Shown: positions 37,101-51,102, counted from the stretch's first letter. The stretch is 64,000 nucleotides of DNA from Leptospira interrogans (GCF_900156205.1 NZ_FTNA01000006.1:1-64000); one strand, 5' to 3'. Notes: a model not told the origin generated them from the letters alone. Made by a program: numbers and translations.

Positions 37101-37318
37101 TTAACGTGAATTCAACGTAAGCAAATCTGGTTGCCACAGGCAATAGGACTTCGCTCTCAGTCCTAGTCAATAAATTACATTAAAAAAACATTATATTCCA
37201 TTTCGTCTTTGTTTCAATTGATTATAGGACGCAATTGTTGAACGTCCATAGAAGCGAGACGCTACGTTTGTAAGAGCGTTCTGCTTTAGTTCCTCGCATT
37301 GATCCCTTTCACGTTAAT
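37101..37318 (+). repeat. D element, variant copy
   Basis: Left end TTAACGTGAATTCAACGTAA, right end CATTGATCCCTTTCACGTTAA. The hairpin core differs from the other D copies but still pairs: TTGCC-ACA-GGCAA, then TAGGACT with AGTCCTA around TCGCTCTC. Longer than the other copies through extra sequence in the right half. Confidence 0.7.
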
Positions 37319-37323
37319 CCACA

Positions 37324-38042
<719 letters not shown>

Positions 38043-38505
38043 AAATTCATTTTCCTTTCGGGATATTTTTTTAATTCTAATAAATCGAATTTAAACTTTT
38101 AAACCTAGAACGTTCATAAAGTTTTCCAAACCAATCATAAAAATTTTAATAACCATTTTTAATCAAATTTATTTTAACAAAAAATATATTTTATATAAAT
38201 AATATAGAATATTCAAAAGTAAAAATATAAATTATTTTTATAGAAAGAGAATTTATTTTAAATCTAATTATGCCAACAAGAAATCAATTCGTTTTAAATT
38301 TGCTTACACAAGTAGTGTATAAAAATCCATCTCTATAAAGTTTTCAAAAAAATGTCTCTTTCCAAATTTTGAATCATACTGATTTTTATATAATAAAGTG
38401 TCATGAAATTTAAGCCAAATTTCCACTTAAGACGGAATTTGGACATTCTATTATATAACTCTGAGCAATATTAAATACAATAAAATCACATATGGAGAAT
38501 GTTAT
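38043..38505. other. Divergent gene-free stretch with a B element
   Basis: B element copy 4 lies at 38376-38468, ending 38 bp before the sphH start, so it may overlap the sphH promoter. The rest is A/T-runs without recognised features. Confidence 0.55.
38376..38468 (+). repeat. B element, copy 4
   Basis: Left ATACTGATTTTTATATAATA, right CATTCTATTATATAACTCTGAGC. Diverged, but both ends are recognisable. Confidence 0.65.
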
Positions 38506-40182
38506 ATGAAAACAAAACGAAATCCCCTTCTAAACAAATGCAAAAAACCAAACAAATTTAAATATAGAAACCTATTAATTGGGCTTTTACTATGTTTATT
38601 CCCTCTAAATTGTACATTTAAAGATTCATTAGTATACAATAAATTTTTAATGTATATTTCATTTTCACATAAGAATTTAAATTTTGAATTAGAGAACATC
38701 AATTCAACTAGAAAGACCCTTTTACCAAAGTCAGAAATAGATTTAAATATTCTCAGTTATAATCTTTTTTTATATTCAAAAGAAGATATATATTTTGGAT
38801 ATTGGGAAGAAGAAAAAAGGGCGGAGCTTCTTGGAAAATCAAAATTTACAAAAAATCAGGACGTCATTGTACTCAGCAGAGTGTTTGATACAAATGCACG
38901 AAATACTCTCCTAGACAATCTTAATTTAGAATATCCTGACCAAACCGACGTAATCGGAAAAACTAAGTATGGTTGGGATCAAACTCTCGGAGATTTTAGA
39001 CAGCAGATCAACAACGGAGGAGTTGTCATTTTAAGTAAATGGCCTATTCAAGAAAAGATACAGTATATCTTCAAAAATCATGGATGTGGTAATGACACAT
39101 TCTACAATAAGGGTTTTGCTTACGTAAAAATTAAAAAAGGAAGTCAGATCATTCATATTGTAGGAACCGATACTCAATCGGAAGATTCGACATGTTCCGA
39201 TTTAGGGGTAAATGCAAGAATCAATCAGCTCACTGAAATTAAAAAATTTATCGATTCAAAACGTATATCCAACAAAGAAATCGTATTGATCGCGGGAGCT
39301 TTGAACGTAGACAAAAGTAATCAATCTGAATATAAGAATATGCTTAATATACTAGAAGTAAACGAACCAAATTATGCAGGAATTCCATTTACATGGGACA
39401 CGAAAAAAAACAAGATCGCTGCTTATAATAATATCTATTACTCCTGGAACCAGACCTCAAATTACGGGGAATATATACTCGTTTCCAAAAATCACTTTCA
39501 ACTTCCGATTTGGCAGAATTTAGCGTATGATCCGATTTCACCGACTACGTGGAAAAGAAAAAATGGATATACAAGTTATGAATTTTCTGATCATTTCCCA
39601 ATTTATGGTTTTGTTTACGCCGACCCTTCCACTCCTACAAAGTCAGGACACAGAAGAAAATACGATCAAGTTTCCTTAATAGCTAAATATACCGGAAAAG
39701 CAATACAAGTGGATCATAATAGACCAGACGGATGGTTAAAAGCAGATGGAACTGCAAAAGAAAAAGGAACAGAATTTACAAAATTCAATTTACTGCAAGA
39801 ATACGACCCTGATTCAGACACCTTTTGTATGTTAGGTGGGCGTGTAAGAATCGAATCTTCTCAATATTTAAATTACTTTTGGACTTGGTGGCTTAGAGGA
39901 GGAGGAGGTAACTATGCCTATTATCCTAAATTTGATGATAGCTCCAAACTACTCGAAATGATAATAATACGTCAAGGATGTTTAGAAGACGAAAGTTTGG
40001 TCGTATTTAAAGATTTTGATACATACGGGAAATACTATTATTTTCTTGCAGTCTGGGAAAATGGAAGTTGGAAAGATTATATCTATCTTTGGTACACAAA
40101 TGCCCAACCAAATTCGTACTTTATTGCTAAATTAAATACCTCACCTGAAAGAGATTGGAGCAAGGATCTAATTTATCGTTAG
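38506..40182 (+). CDS. sphH: Sphingomyelinase-like haemolysin lacking catalytic residues (SphH type)
   Basis: 558 residues. Residues 22-36 (NLLIGLLLCLFPLNC) look like a signal ending at a possible lipobox Cys36. Residues about 78-375 match the bacterial neutral sphingomyelinase (DNase I-like) fold: ILSYNLFLYS, NQDVIVLSRVFD, GGVVILSKWPI, FTWDTKKNKI, and SDHFPIYGF with His363. Key residues are lost: the metal-binding Glu is Arg125 (SRVFD for NEVFD), a His in the THLQ motif is Asp222 (TDTQ), and the Asp of GDLN is Ala265 (GALN). About 185 residues follow as a C-terminal Tyr/Trp-rich domain. Pathogenic leptospires carry several such paralogues. SphH is reported as pore-forming without sphingomyelinase activity, and this sequence fits that class. 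Which paralogue it is remains inference. Confidence 0.8.
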   Translation: MKTKRNPLLNKCKKPNKFKYRNLLIGLLLCLFPLNCTFKDSLVYNKFLMYISFSHKNLNFELENINSTRKTLLPKSEIDLNILSYNLFLYSKEDIYFGYWEEEKRAELLGKSKFTKNQDVIVLSRVFDTNARNTLLDNLNLEYPDQTDVIGKTKYGWDQTLGDFRQQINNGGVVILSKWPIQEKIQYIFKNHGCGNDTFYNKGFAYVKIKKGSQIIHIVGTDTQSEDSTCSDLGVNARINQLTEIKKFIDSKRISNKEIVLIAGALNVDKSNQSEYKNMLNILEVNEPNYAGIPFTWDTKKNKIAAYNNIYYSWNQTSNYGEYILVSKNHFQLPIWQNLAYDPISPTTWKRKNGYTSYEFSDHFPIYGFVYADPSTPTKSGHRRKYDQVSLIAKYTGKAIQVDHNRPDGWLKADGTAKEKGTEFTKFNLLQEYDPDSDTFCMLGGRVRIESSQYLNYFWTWWLRGGGGNYAYYPKFDDSSKLLEMIIIRQGCLEDESLVVFKDFDTYGKYYYFLAVWENGSWKDYIYLWYTNAQPNSYFIAKLNTSPERDWSKDLIYR

Positions 40183-40192
40183 ATTTTATTTT

Positions 40193-40227
40193 ACAAAAAG
40201 GAAATAAGATTTTTGTTTCCTTTTTGT
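40193..40227 (+). terminator. Terminator-like hairpin after sphH
   Basis: ACAAAAAGGAAA (40193-40204) and TTTCCTTTTTGT (40216-40227) are perfect 12 bp arms around an 11-base loop, 11 bp past the stop. The T-rich 3' arm may serve as the T-tract. It is AT-rich but symmetric, so it may work in both directions. Confidence 0.65.
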
Positions 40228-40334
40228 AATATTTATAAAAAGGAATTGATTTTTTACTACTTTACTTGATTCTAACGGTTTCAAATTTATAAACGAAGTT
40301 TTATAAAATTATTTTAGATAAAAACTGACTATAA

Positions 40335-40436
40335 TAGAGTTGTTGAAAAATTCCCTAGTTCCGATTAACAAAACTGCTTTAATTGCCGTTTCCATAAAAT
40401 AGAAACAGATGGAGAATTAATTTTTCAACAATTCTA
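40335..40436 (-). repeat. A element, copy 6
   Basis: Perfect left end TAGAGTTGTTGAAAAATT, and right end AATTTTTCAACAATTCTA with one change. Very close to copy 2 in sequence and orientation. Confidence 0.88.
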
Positions 40437-40542
40437 ATAAAGAAACAATTGATTTCGTTTTCAATATCATTAAAATAGTTTCAGAATAATATAAAAGTTT
40501 AATATTATTATTTTTAATATTTAAACTAAAAGATACATTCAA

Positions 40543-41193
40543 ATGAAAAAACAAACGTTTTGGACAGGTATTCTACTTATCTTTGCAGCAATTACCTTCT
40601 GGATCAGTTGGTTTCTGATGCCTGATCCTGGCACTACGGACGCGCGTCATATTCTCGAAATTGTAAAAGTATCCAGAAATTTCGTTTGGTATTCTGCAAT
40701 CACACAAATTGTGTCCTCGGTTTGTTATATAATCGCATTATTCTCATTAGCTGACCTTATCACCTCACAGAAAAAAACGACATTATCCGGATTTGTTTTA
40801 TTTGGAATCGGAGTGTTAGGAATGTGCTCTGACGCGTTCTTTCATTTATTAGCTTACTACATGACAGACGATTCAGTATTCATCCAAGAAAACGTAATTA
40901 TCATAATGAATTTTATGCAGACAAAAGGAGTAATTATACTCGTTCCTCTTCTACTGTCTTTTTTTATTGGAAGTCTAATTTTAAGTATAGGTTTAAAATT
41001 ACAGAACGTAATTTCTAAGATTCCAATGGTCGTTTTCCTAATTGCAATTTTCGCCGGGATTCCGGGCGCCGTGATTATAAATAAGATTTTTCTCTATAAA
41101 AGATCAATTGTTTCCCTGATAATTTTAGGTACATTTGCTATAGGCCAAGCATGGATAGGCTTGGAAATAATTTTAAGAAAAAATAATAAATAA
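40543..41193 (+). CDS. DUF4386-like multi-pass membrane protein
   Basis: 216 residues with about six membrane segments (8-26, 50-72, 80-102, 122-145, 158-178, 188-208). It starts MKKQTFWTGILLIFAAITFW. The layout, with a short first loop and LVPLLLSFFIGSLILSIGLK, resembles the DUF4386 family of integral membrane proteins with no known function. Start context is poor in Shine-Dalgarno sequence. About 100 bp separate it from the DoxX-like gene on the same strand, and both may share one transcript ending at 41747. Confidence 0.65.
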   Translation: MKKQTFWTGILLIFAAITFWISWFLMPDPGTTDARHILEIVKVSRNFVWYSAITQIVSSVCYIIALFSLADLITSQKKTTLSGFVLFGIGVLGMCSDAFFHLLAYYMTDDSVFIQENVIIIMNFMQTKGVIILVPLLLSFFIGSLILSIGLKLQNVISKIPMVVFLIAIFAGIPGAVIINKIFLYKRSIVSLIILGTFAIGQAWIGLEIILRKNNK

Positions 41194-41290
41194 AAGTAAA
41201 ATATTAAAAATTATAAATATTATTTATTCTCAAATAGATTTTTCATTTCTATGAACTATTACTCTAATAACAATATTTAAGGAAGTAAAT

Positions 41291-41665
41291 ATGAATATTT
41301 TTTTATGGATTCTTCAAATCCTTTTGGCACTACATACCGTAATAGGTGCGGTATGGAAATTTTCTAATTCCGAACAAACTGTATCTTCCCTAAAAGCAAT
41401 TCCACACACAATTTGGTTAATAATGAGCATTATTGAAATGTTTTGCAGCCTAAGTCTAATCCTCCCGGCATTAAAAAAACCTCTAGGCATTCTTACTCCT
41501 ATTGCGGCGATCTGTATAACCACGGAAATGTTATTCTTTTCTGTATTACACATTTATTCCGGTGACACAAATTACGGTCCTATGATTTATTGGCTTGTTG
41601 TAGCCGCAATATGCGCATTTATTGCATACTGTAGATTTTTACTAAAACCTATTCACCTAACATAA
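41291..41665 (+). CDS. DoxX-like small membrane protein
   Basis: 124 residues, four membrane segments (about 3-20, 40-60, 68-90, 97-117), AAGGAAG seven bases before the ATG. The pattern LWILQILLALHTVIGAVWKF and the later SLILPALKKPLGILTPIAAI fits the DoxX/DoxX-like family, whose members are found with oxidoreductases and stress proteins. Function unknown. A terminator follows 59 bp downstream. Confidence 0.75.
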   Translation: MNIFLWILQILLALHTVIGAVWKFSNSEQTVSSLKAIPHTIWLIMSIIEMFCSLSLILPALKKPLGILTPIAAICITTEMLFFSVLHIYSGDTNYGPMIYWLVVAAICAFIAYCRFLLKPIHLT

Positions 41666-41724
41666 ATTTGATGTAAGAGACAATTTTCTAAAAATATTTA
41701 TTCTTACAGACCAAAGTCTCTTGT

Positions 41725-41747
41725 CCAGGGAAATCCCGGGTTTTTTT
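41725..41747 (+). terminator. Intrinsic terminator after the DoxX-like gene
   Basis: CCAGGG (41725-41730), loop AAAT, CCCGGG (41735-41740), then seven T (41741-41747). The stem has one A-G mismatch. It is the clearest stem-plus-T-run in this part. Confidence 0.7.
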
Positions 41748-41796
41748 ATGTTTTAGTGTAAAATATAAAAATATCTTAGAATGATTAGAACTGGCG

Positions 41797-41828
<32 letters not shown>

Positions 41829-42044
41829 TTGTAGATGTATAATTCCCACAGATTAAAGTCGTATTGACTTGCATCGAGGTTTAAAACAGACTTTCTCGTG
41901 TGAATGTTTGTAGCAGTTCTCGCAAAAGATCTTATTCTATCTACAGCCCAAAATTTACAGTTTTTACTTTACTCTTTTAGAATATTCTCTCTTCCAATTT
42001 TATCTACAAGCTGACGTTCAAATAACGTGAGTTGCGACCTAAAA

Positions 42045-42230
42045 CGCGATCCGTAGAGAGCGTTGTGTTGAGTTTTCCCTATTTTTGGGTGGGGTGGTAA
42101 GGTTCGGAAAATTTTTCTCTATCAGAAAAACATACTTTTTGCAAGTAAAAAGACTCATTCTTGTCGGAACACTTAAAAAATGTACGTTTTGATCCTTCTC
42201 ATTCTAAAATCCTATTAACTTGTGGGGTTA
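42045..42230 (+). repeat. F repeat, copy 2
   Basis: Matches 13841-14070 nearly base for base over about 130 bp, from GAGAGCGTTGTGTTGAG to GTCGGAACACTT, and again over ATTCTAAAATCCTATT. It lacks the middle insert of copy 1. Confidence 0.82.
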
Positions 42231-42319
42231 GTGATGGTAGAGAACGTTTTACTGAGTTTCTTAAACTCAATGCTGCTTCTCTACAGGTCGCAGCCTAATA
42301 ATCGCTTTCGCATTGGATT

Positions 42320-42406
42320 TTAAGGGTACAATGGCACATTCATCGAACTTACTGAAACAACCCTTGTGATAAAAATTTAGGCACTCAACTTTATAAAGAC
42401 GAGTAA
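42320..42406 (-). repeat. B element, decayed copy
   Basis: Recognised mainly from GTGATAAAAATTTAGGCACT then CAACTTTATAAAGACGAGTAA at the right end. The left end is not clear. Confidence 0.4.
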
Positions 42407-42474
42407 CACGAAAAATATCAAAACTAGAAACAAAAATAATATTAGAATTTTAAATTTTACTAAATCATAAGTGA

Positions 42475-42504
42475 GCACAAATTTAAGAAACTTGTGCTGC
42501 TTTT

Positions 42505-42507
<3 letters not shown>
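42475..42507 (+). terminator. Hairpin with T-run beside the cyclase gene end
   Basis: AGCACAA (42475-42481) pairs with TTGTGCT (42493-42499), followed by GC and six T on the plus strand. It sits across the stop of the convergent cyclase gene. On the minus strand the A-run precedes the stem, so it would stop plus-strand transcripts better than those of the cyclase gene. Confidence 0.5.
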
Positions 42508-46701
<4,194 letters not shown>

Positions 46702-47008
46702 AATAATCCTAAAAACGAATATTATTTTCGTGCATTCAATTTTGCAAGCTTGATAGACAATCGATATGTCTTAAGAGTCCATAACAAAACCTCAAGTGAA
46801 GTCGCCTAAAATCATTCGGTAAATTTTTAACAAAATGCAATAATTTATACAGATTACGTCTCTTAACATGTTTGAGAACGTTATTTTTTTGTTATTAAAC
46901 TTCGCAGTAGTTCCCACAAATTAAGTCTCCTTATTTTGATTTATCCAAGAACCTATAAAAAGTATGAGTTCCCACATTCTCTATATTATAAAGTTATATC
47001 CATCTTAG
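46702..47008. other. Gene-free stretch with short motifs
   Basis: Carries pieces of C-type sequence (TTTTTAACAAAATGCAATAA) and several short motifs of the AGTAGTTCCCACAAATTA type (near 46846, 46909 and 46965). No complete element or gene. Confidence 0.5.
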
Positions 47009-48733
47009 CTAAAGATTGGCAGTCGGTTTGATTCCTGTAATTCCCTCAGCGACTTTTTCAGAAAGAGCAGCAATTGTCATAGAAGGATTTGCCCCAATCG
47101 CAGTAGGAGAAAGACTTCCATCTGCAACGTAAAGGCCTTGATACGAAAAAACCTGTCCAAACGTTTTAAAATCTGCAGACGTTACCGAATTGGTTTTAGA
47201 ATTTCCAAGAATACAACCACCAAGTGGATGCACAGAAACGTTATTTCGAATCGGCCATGACCAAGTAGGAAGTGGAAAATAAAAATCAGTTTTGATAAAC
47301 GAAGCAAAGTCCTTCATCACACTTAAAATGGCTTCATAAAGAGACATATTATTTTTCTGAGGCCATTGAATCTGAAGATTCTTTTTACGGTCTAAAACCA
47401 TTGTACCATCCGCTCGATCGATTCCCATACACAACAACACCGCAGACGTATAAGAAAGGTCACCTTTCAACAGTTCGCCCATCAGATAACCTATCTTTCC
47501 GAAAATTTTTCCATTTAGAAATTTTTTAAAAAGTTCCACGAACTTATGAAAGAAAAATCCAATTCTTAAAAACCATGGAACAGAAGCCGCAGCAAAATAA
47601 GAAGCAAAGACTGGATAACTAGCATCTTGAAGTATAAAAGCCTTTTTAGGATTATAACTCTTAAATAAATTATAATCGGTATATTGAGTGATCACCGGAC
47701 CGTAATTCGGATTAGCAGGTTCTTTTCCTTTGATCGCAAAAGATAAAAAATCTCCGTTGCCTGAAAATTGTTTTCCTAGATGATCCGAAATGTCTGGAAG
47801 TGTTTTAAATTCTTCCTTACATTTTAAAAGAAGTTCAGTACTTCCTAATGTTCCTGCGGAAACTATTACACGTTTTGTAATGACGGAGATAAGCTCCCTT
47901 TTTTGATCGGAAAAATTTCTAAAATAAACACGATACCCGTTTTCGCCGTGATAAGAGGAATTATCATTTCCATCCGGCCCAAGAGGAACAATTTTTTGAA
48001 CCAGCTGTTCCGTTCTGACTTCCGCCTTATACTTATTCTCCGCAACAAAAAGATAATTTAGATCTAAAGTATTTTTAGAATGAGTATTACATCCTATATC
48101 ACATTCCGCGCAATACGTACAAGAAGTCTGAACAGCTCCGTATCTATTTTTTTCTTGAAGTCCTATTGGAGTTGGTTTTTTAAAATCGTTTCCGAAAAAT
48201 ACGTTTATGTCCGCCAATTTAGATTCTCTGCCAGTGTGTTTTGCAAACTTTTGGTAAAGAGTTGTTCGAACAATTTTTCTACGAGGATCATCGTTTAAAG
48301 GAATTGGCCTGGAGCCCAAAACGTCTTTTACAATTTTATAATACGGTGTTAAACTTTTCTTTTTTATGTTCGCAGGCCAACGCTCATCAAAGATATGATC
48401 CGGAGGTTCTAAAAATACATTCGCATAAATCAAGGACCCTCCGCCAAGTCCGGCAGAAATAACCACATCCATATTTTTGTAATTTCGAATGTCAAACAAA
48501 CCCGTCTGATTTAATTTCGAAAGTTTTTTAGGACGAACTTTGGAACTGTTCTCCTCTGGAACATTCCAAAAATTCTTGGACATATCGTGAGGGGAACGAG
48601 GGAAAGAGCCCTTGGGATAACGTTTTCCACGTTCTAAAATCAAAACTTTACCCGGCCATTTTTTACTCAATCTACAACCGTTCACGGCTCCGCCAAATCC
48701 AGTACCAATTACAACCGCTTCGTATTTTTTCAT
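47009..48733 (-). CDS. GMC family oxidoreductase (third copy)
   Basis: 574 residues. FAD motif GTGFGGA (11-17) with LILERGKRY, second motif SAGLGGGSLIYAN, a ferredoxin-like CxxCxxCxxxC at Cys205, Cys208, Cys211, Cys215 followed by NTHSKNTLDLNY, and VHPLGGCILGNSK near the C-terminus with the active-site His. Same domain layout as the two GMC proteins at 30-35 kb, closer to the second in length and motifs, so likely an ancient paralogue. The hydrophobic segments around 390-420 suggest membrane association. It is followed (upstream side) by the two-gene unit of membrane and exported hypotheticals on the same strand, 28 bp away, so an operon is likely. Confidence 0.88.
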   Translation of the reverse strand: MKKYEAVVIGTGFGGAVNGCRLSKKWPGKVLILERGKRYPKGSFPRSPHDMSKNFWNVPEENSSKVRPKKLSKLNQTGLFDIRNYKNMDVVISAGLGGGSLIYANVFLEPPDHIFDERWPANIKKKSLTPYYKIVKDVLGSRPIPLNDDPRRKIVRTTLYQKFAKHTGRESKLADINVFFGNDFKKPTPIGLQEKNRYGAVQTSCTYCAECDIGCNTHSKNTLDLNYLFVAENKYKAEVRTEQLVQKIVPLGPDGNDNSSYHGENGYRVYFRNFSDQKRELISVITKRVIVSAGTLGSTELLLKCKEEFKTLPDISDHLGKQFSGNGDFLSFAIKGKEPANPNYGPVITQYTDYNLFKSYNPKKAFILQDASYPVFASYFAAASVPWFLRIGFFFHKFVELFKKFLNGKIFGKIGYLMGELLKGDLSYTSAVLLCMGIDRADGTMVLDRKKNLQIQWPQKNNMSLYEAILSVMKDFASFIKTDFYFPLPTWSWPIRNNVSVHPLGGCILGNSKTNSVTSADFKTFGQVFSYQGLYVADGSLSPTAIGANPSMTIAALSEKVAEGITGIKPTANL

Positions 48734-48761
48734 GACAACCCCGAATAAGAATATTTATATA

Positions 48762-49208
48762 TTAAAATAAACTAAATTCAAAATAATTCAGAAGGTATAG
48801 GCCAATGACCAAAGCTCCTAAAAAAGAAACAAACGAAAATAGAAAATGAAGTTTATCTACTTTTTCCAGAGATCGGAATCCTTTATAAATCCTCTTTGTA
48901 GACCACTTAGGCAATTCTTCTAGTTCATCTCCCAATTTGTGAAGATCTACAAACGTCAAAAGAATGAGAACCGAAGTTAAAATCAAAAGGAGCGGATTGA
49001 TAGCACCGGAAACGGTACAAAAAACTTCTCCTGTATAACTCAAATTACCCCAACAAAAAAAAGTACGAAGCGAAATCCAAGCGATCAAAATGGGAAATCC
49101 TGCAAATACGATTAGTATTTCTCCCAAAACAGATTTCTTTTTTACTTTTCTTTTTCTTTTTTTACGAGGATGTTCTTCTTCGTCTACTTTACTTAAAGAT
49201 TTTGCCAT
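48762..49208 (-). CDS. Hypothetical membrane protein
   Basis: 148 residues. A basic N-terminal stretch (HPRKKRKRKVKKKS) precedes three membrane segments (about 30-50, 70-92, 122-144). No family recognised. It overlaps the end of the upstream exported hypothetical gene by 16 bp and lies 28 bp before the GMC gene, so the three probably form one transcript. AT-rich Lys codons in the basic tract are typical of the region. It may act as a membrane partner for the GMC oxidoreductase; this is inference from position only. Confidence 0.65.
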   Translation of the reverse strand: MAKSLSKVDEEEHPRKKRKRKVKKKSVLGEILIVFAGFPILIAWISLRTFFCWGNLSYTGEVFCTVSGAINPLLLILTSVLILLTFVDLHKLGDELEELPKWSTKRIYKGFRSLEKVDKLHFLFSFVSFLGALVIGLYLLNYFEFSLF

Positions 49209-50206
49209 AAGTCATCTCCATCATAGAGTTGGATTTGTTTACGGGAGTTTTCGTCTTGAAAGTAACCGAGGCGTTTCCAAACGTCCAAAGAAACTTGTTT
49301 ATAAATTTTCCAAGACTTACCACAATCGGGAGTAAAAGGAATATCTTTTTGTTCCACTACTCTTTGAACGTATTCTTGACAGTTGACAGCCGGATAACGG
49401 TCTTTCTGTATCGGATTGTATCTTGGAAAAGAATCAGACTCCCTCAATCGATGCAAAAGAATTCTTCTTAACCTGTCTTCGCATTTTCTTCCGAAAATAC
49501 AATGCCAAGGATAGTTGTTTCCGGTAAGTTTTCTGGCTTTTTGAAAGTCATCTTTAATTACAATTTCCTTTAAATCGGAACGAAATAAACTAGGAATCCC
49601 TTTTGCATATTTCTCCCATTCTAAAACTCTATCATCGTTGTAAACTGGATGATCCGGCAAGGTCATATCCGAAGCATGTCCCCTACCCGTAGGATACATC
49701 TTTTTAGAATTCAGTAATTTACGATGTGCGAATGAATCTCCCAAAAGATGAAAAGCAAAACCTAATGCGCATAATTTTTCGGGGGACTTTTCATTTTTAG
49801 AAGTAAGTTCAGTGCGTAGTCGATCCAACGTTACAATGGCAACATTTCGTAGATGTTCGCTATTCCCGCCGGTTAGACCGTGTAACAACTGTTGTACTTC
49901 AGCCATTCTGCCTAAAATTTCAGAAGAACCCTGATCTGTAAAAACCCAACGAGTATAATCCAAAGGATATTTGAGAGCAAACTTTTGATATACTGAAATC
50001 GCATCCAACTCGGGAACTTCATCCGGAAGCTGAGTGCAAAAAGCGACAAGTGCAGTTTCTTCTTTGGTAAGAGGAGAAGAAGTCTGAAAATTATTTAAAA
50101 CGGTTTGAACCGTATAAAAATGTCCATCCTCTTGATACGCATTTAAACCGTGACATAGTAGAATGGAGAAAATCGAAACGTATAAAACCAACTTCTTCCA
50201 AGACAT
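49193..50206 (-). CDS. Exported hypothetical protein with a His-rich phospholipase C-like pattern
   Basis: 337 residues with a signal peptide (about 1-23, LVLYVSIFSILLCHGLNA then YQ). Motifs GHFYTVQTVL near the mature N-terminus, ALGFAFHLLGDSFAHRKL and HASDMTLPDHPVYNDD contain His and Asp spaced like zinc-phospholipase C/S1-P1 nuclease folds. This is a suggestion, not a recognised match. Six Cys occur in the mature protein, one CxxxxC. First gene of the likely operon with the membrane protein (16 bp overlap) and the GMC oxidoreductase. No family name recognised. Confidence 0.6.
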   Translation of the reverse strand: MSWKKLVLYVSIFSILLCHGLNAYQEDGHFYTVQTVLNNFQTSSPLTKEETALVAFCTQLPDEVPELDAISVYQKFALKYPLDYTRWVFTDQGSSEILGRMAEVQQLLHGLTGGNSEHLRNVAIVTLDRLRTELTSKNEKSPEKLCALGFAFHLLGDSFAHRKLLNSKKMYPTGRGHASDMTLPDHPVYNDDRVLEWEKYAKGIPSLFRSDLKEIVIKDDFQKARKLTGNNYPWHCIFGRKCEDRLRRILLHRLRESDSFPRYNPIQKDRYPAVNCQEYVQRVVEQKDIPFTPDCGKSWKIYKQVSLDVWKRLGYFQDENSRKQIQLYDGDDLWQNL

Positions 50207-50442
50207 AGATCGACAATGAATACTTTTTTTAACAACAATTGCAACAATTGTTTCGATTTCAGATGACTTTCTAGATATTTTTTAAAAGAAGTTTTGAAAT
50301 CAAATATTCAGACTTTAGCACATCAATATCTTAAGAATATGGACTGATGTTCAGAACGATAGAATCAATCGTCCAAAATTCGTCTCTAAACTGAGACTAA
50401 TCTTAAAATTCATACTTATAAACCAATTCAAAAATCTTAGAA

Positions 50443-50480
<38 letters not shown>

Positions 50481-50609
50481 ATTTATTTACTCTACGAAGA
50501 TCGTTTACAACTTATATAGATGAAAAAATGAAATGAACGATGGATCTTTGTAAAACGTATCCGCTATACTTCTAAATTGATTCCTTTATTAAAAAAAAGA
50601 TTCTAAATT

Positions 50610-50769
50610 AATGCGAGTTCGACGTAAAAAAATTAGGGCGAATCCGGCTTGCCGCAGGCAGCCGGACCGGGCTCTCAGCTCCGGTCAAGTTATTGTGAAA
50701 CTACAGAATCAGATTCAATTTTCATAAAATACCAATAACTTGACCTCGCATCGATCCCTTTCGCGTTAA
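50610..50769 (+). repeat. D element, copy 1
   Basis: About 160 bp, nearly identical to 53910-54070 with a handful of differences. It has a GC-rich hairpin core (GGCTTGCCGCAGGCAGCC, then CCGGA ... TCCGG) and a perfect inverted repeat GTCAAGTTATTG ... CAATAACTTGAC in the right half. Ends are AATGCGAGTTCGACGTAAAA and TTTCGCGTTAAC. Confidence 0.88.
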
Positions 50770-50771
50770 CT

Positions 50772-50864
50772 TAGAGTCGTTGGAAAATGAATTCTCAATC
50801 TGTTTTTATTTCATAGAAACGGTAAATTGAAGCAGTTTTGCTAACCGCGTTTTCAACAACTCTA
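50772..50864 (+). repeat. A element, copy 7
   Basis: Left TAGAGTCGTTGGAAAATGAA, right TTTTCAACAACTCTA. Slightly shortened in the right half. Confidence 0.78.
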
Positions 50865-50997
50865 TTCTAGGTTTCTAAACAAACTTATAATATTATTGTA
50901 TGAGTCTTACTCAAAACTAAAAAATAGAATGAACAAAATTCTACGTTAAACGATAGATTTGTCTCAAAATTTATCCCAGAACTTATTTGTAATATAT

Positions 50998-51100
50998 TAG
51001 AGTTGTTGAAAAATTCTATAGTGGAGTTTAACAAAACTACTTCAATCAACAGTTTCCATACAACGGAAATCGATGGCGAATTAATTTTTCAACAACTCTA
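50998..51100 (-). repeat. A element, copy 8
   Basis: Both ends close to consensus: TTAGAGTTGTTGAAAAATTC and AATTTTTCAACAACTCTA. Abuts B element copy 5. Confidence 0.9.
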
Positions 51101-51102
51101 TT

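Larger units (their letters stand above)
36589..37323. other. Gene-free stretch with A and D elements
   Basis: A element copy 5 (36802-36903) and a variant D element (37101-37318) lie between two convergent genes. Short open frames here are covered by the repeats and not called. Confidence 0.6.
40183..40542. other. Gene-free stretch after sphH
   Basis: Contains the sphH terminator hairpin (40193-40227) and A element copy 6 (40335-40436). Confidence 0.6.
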
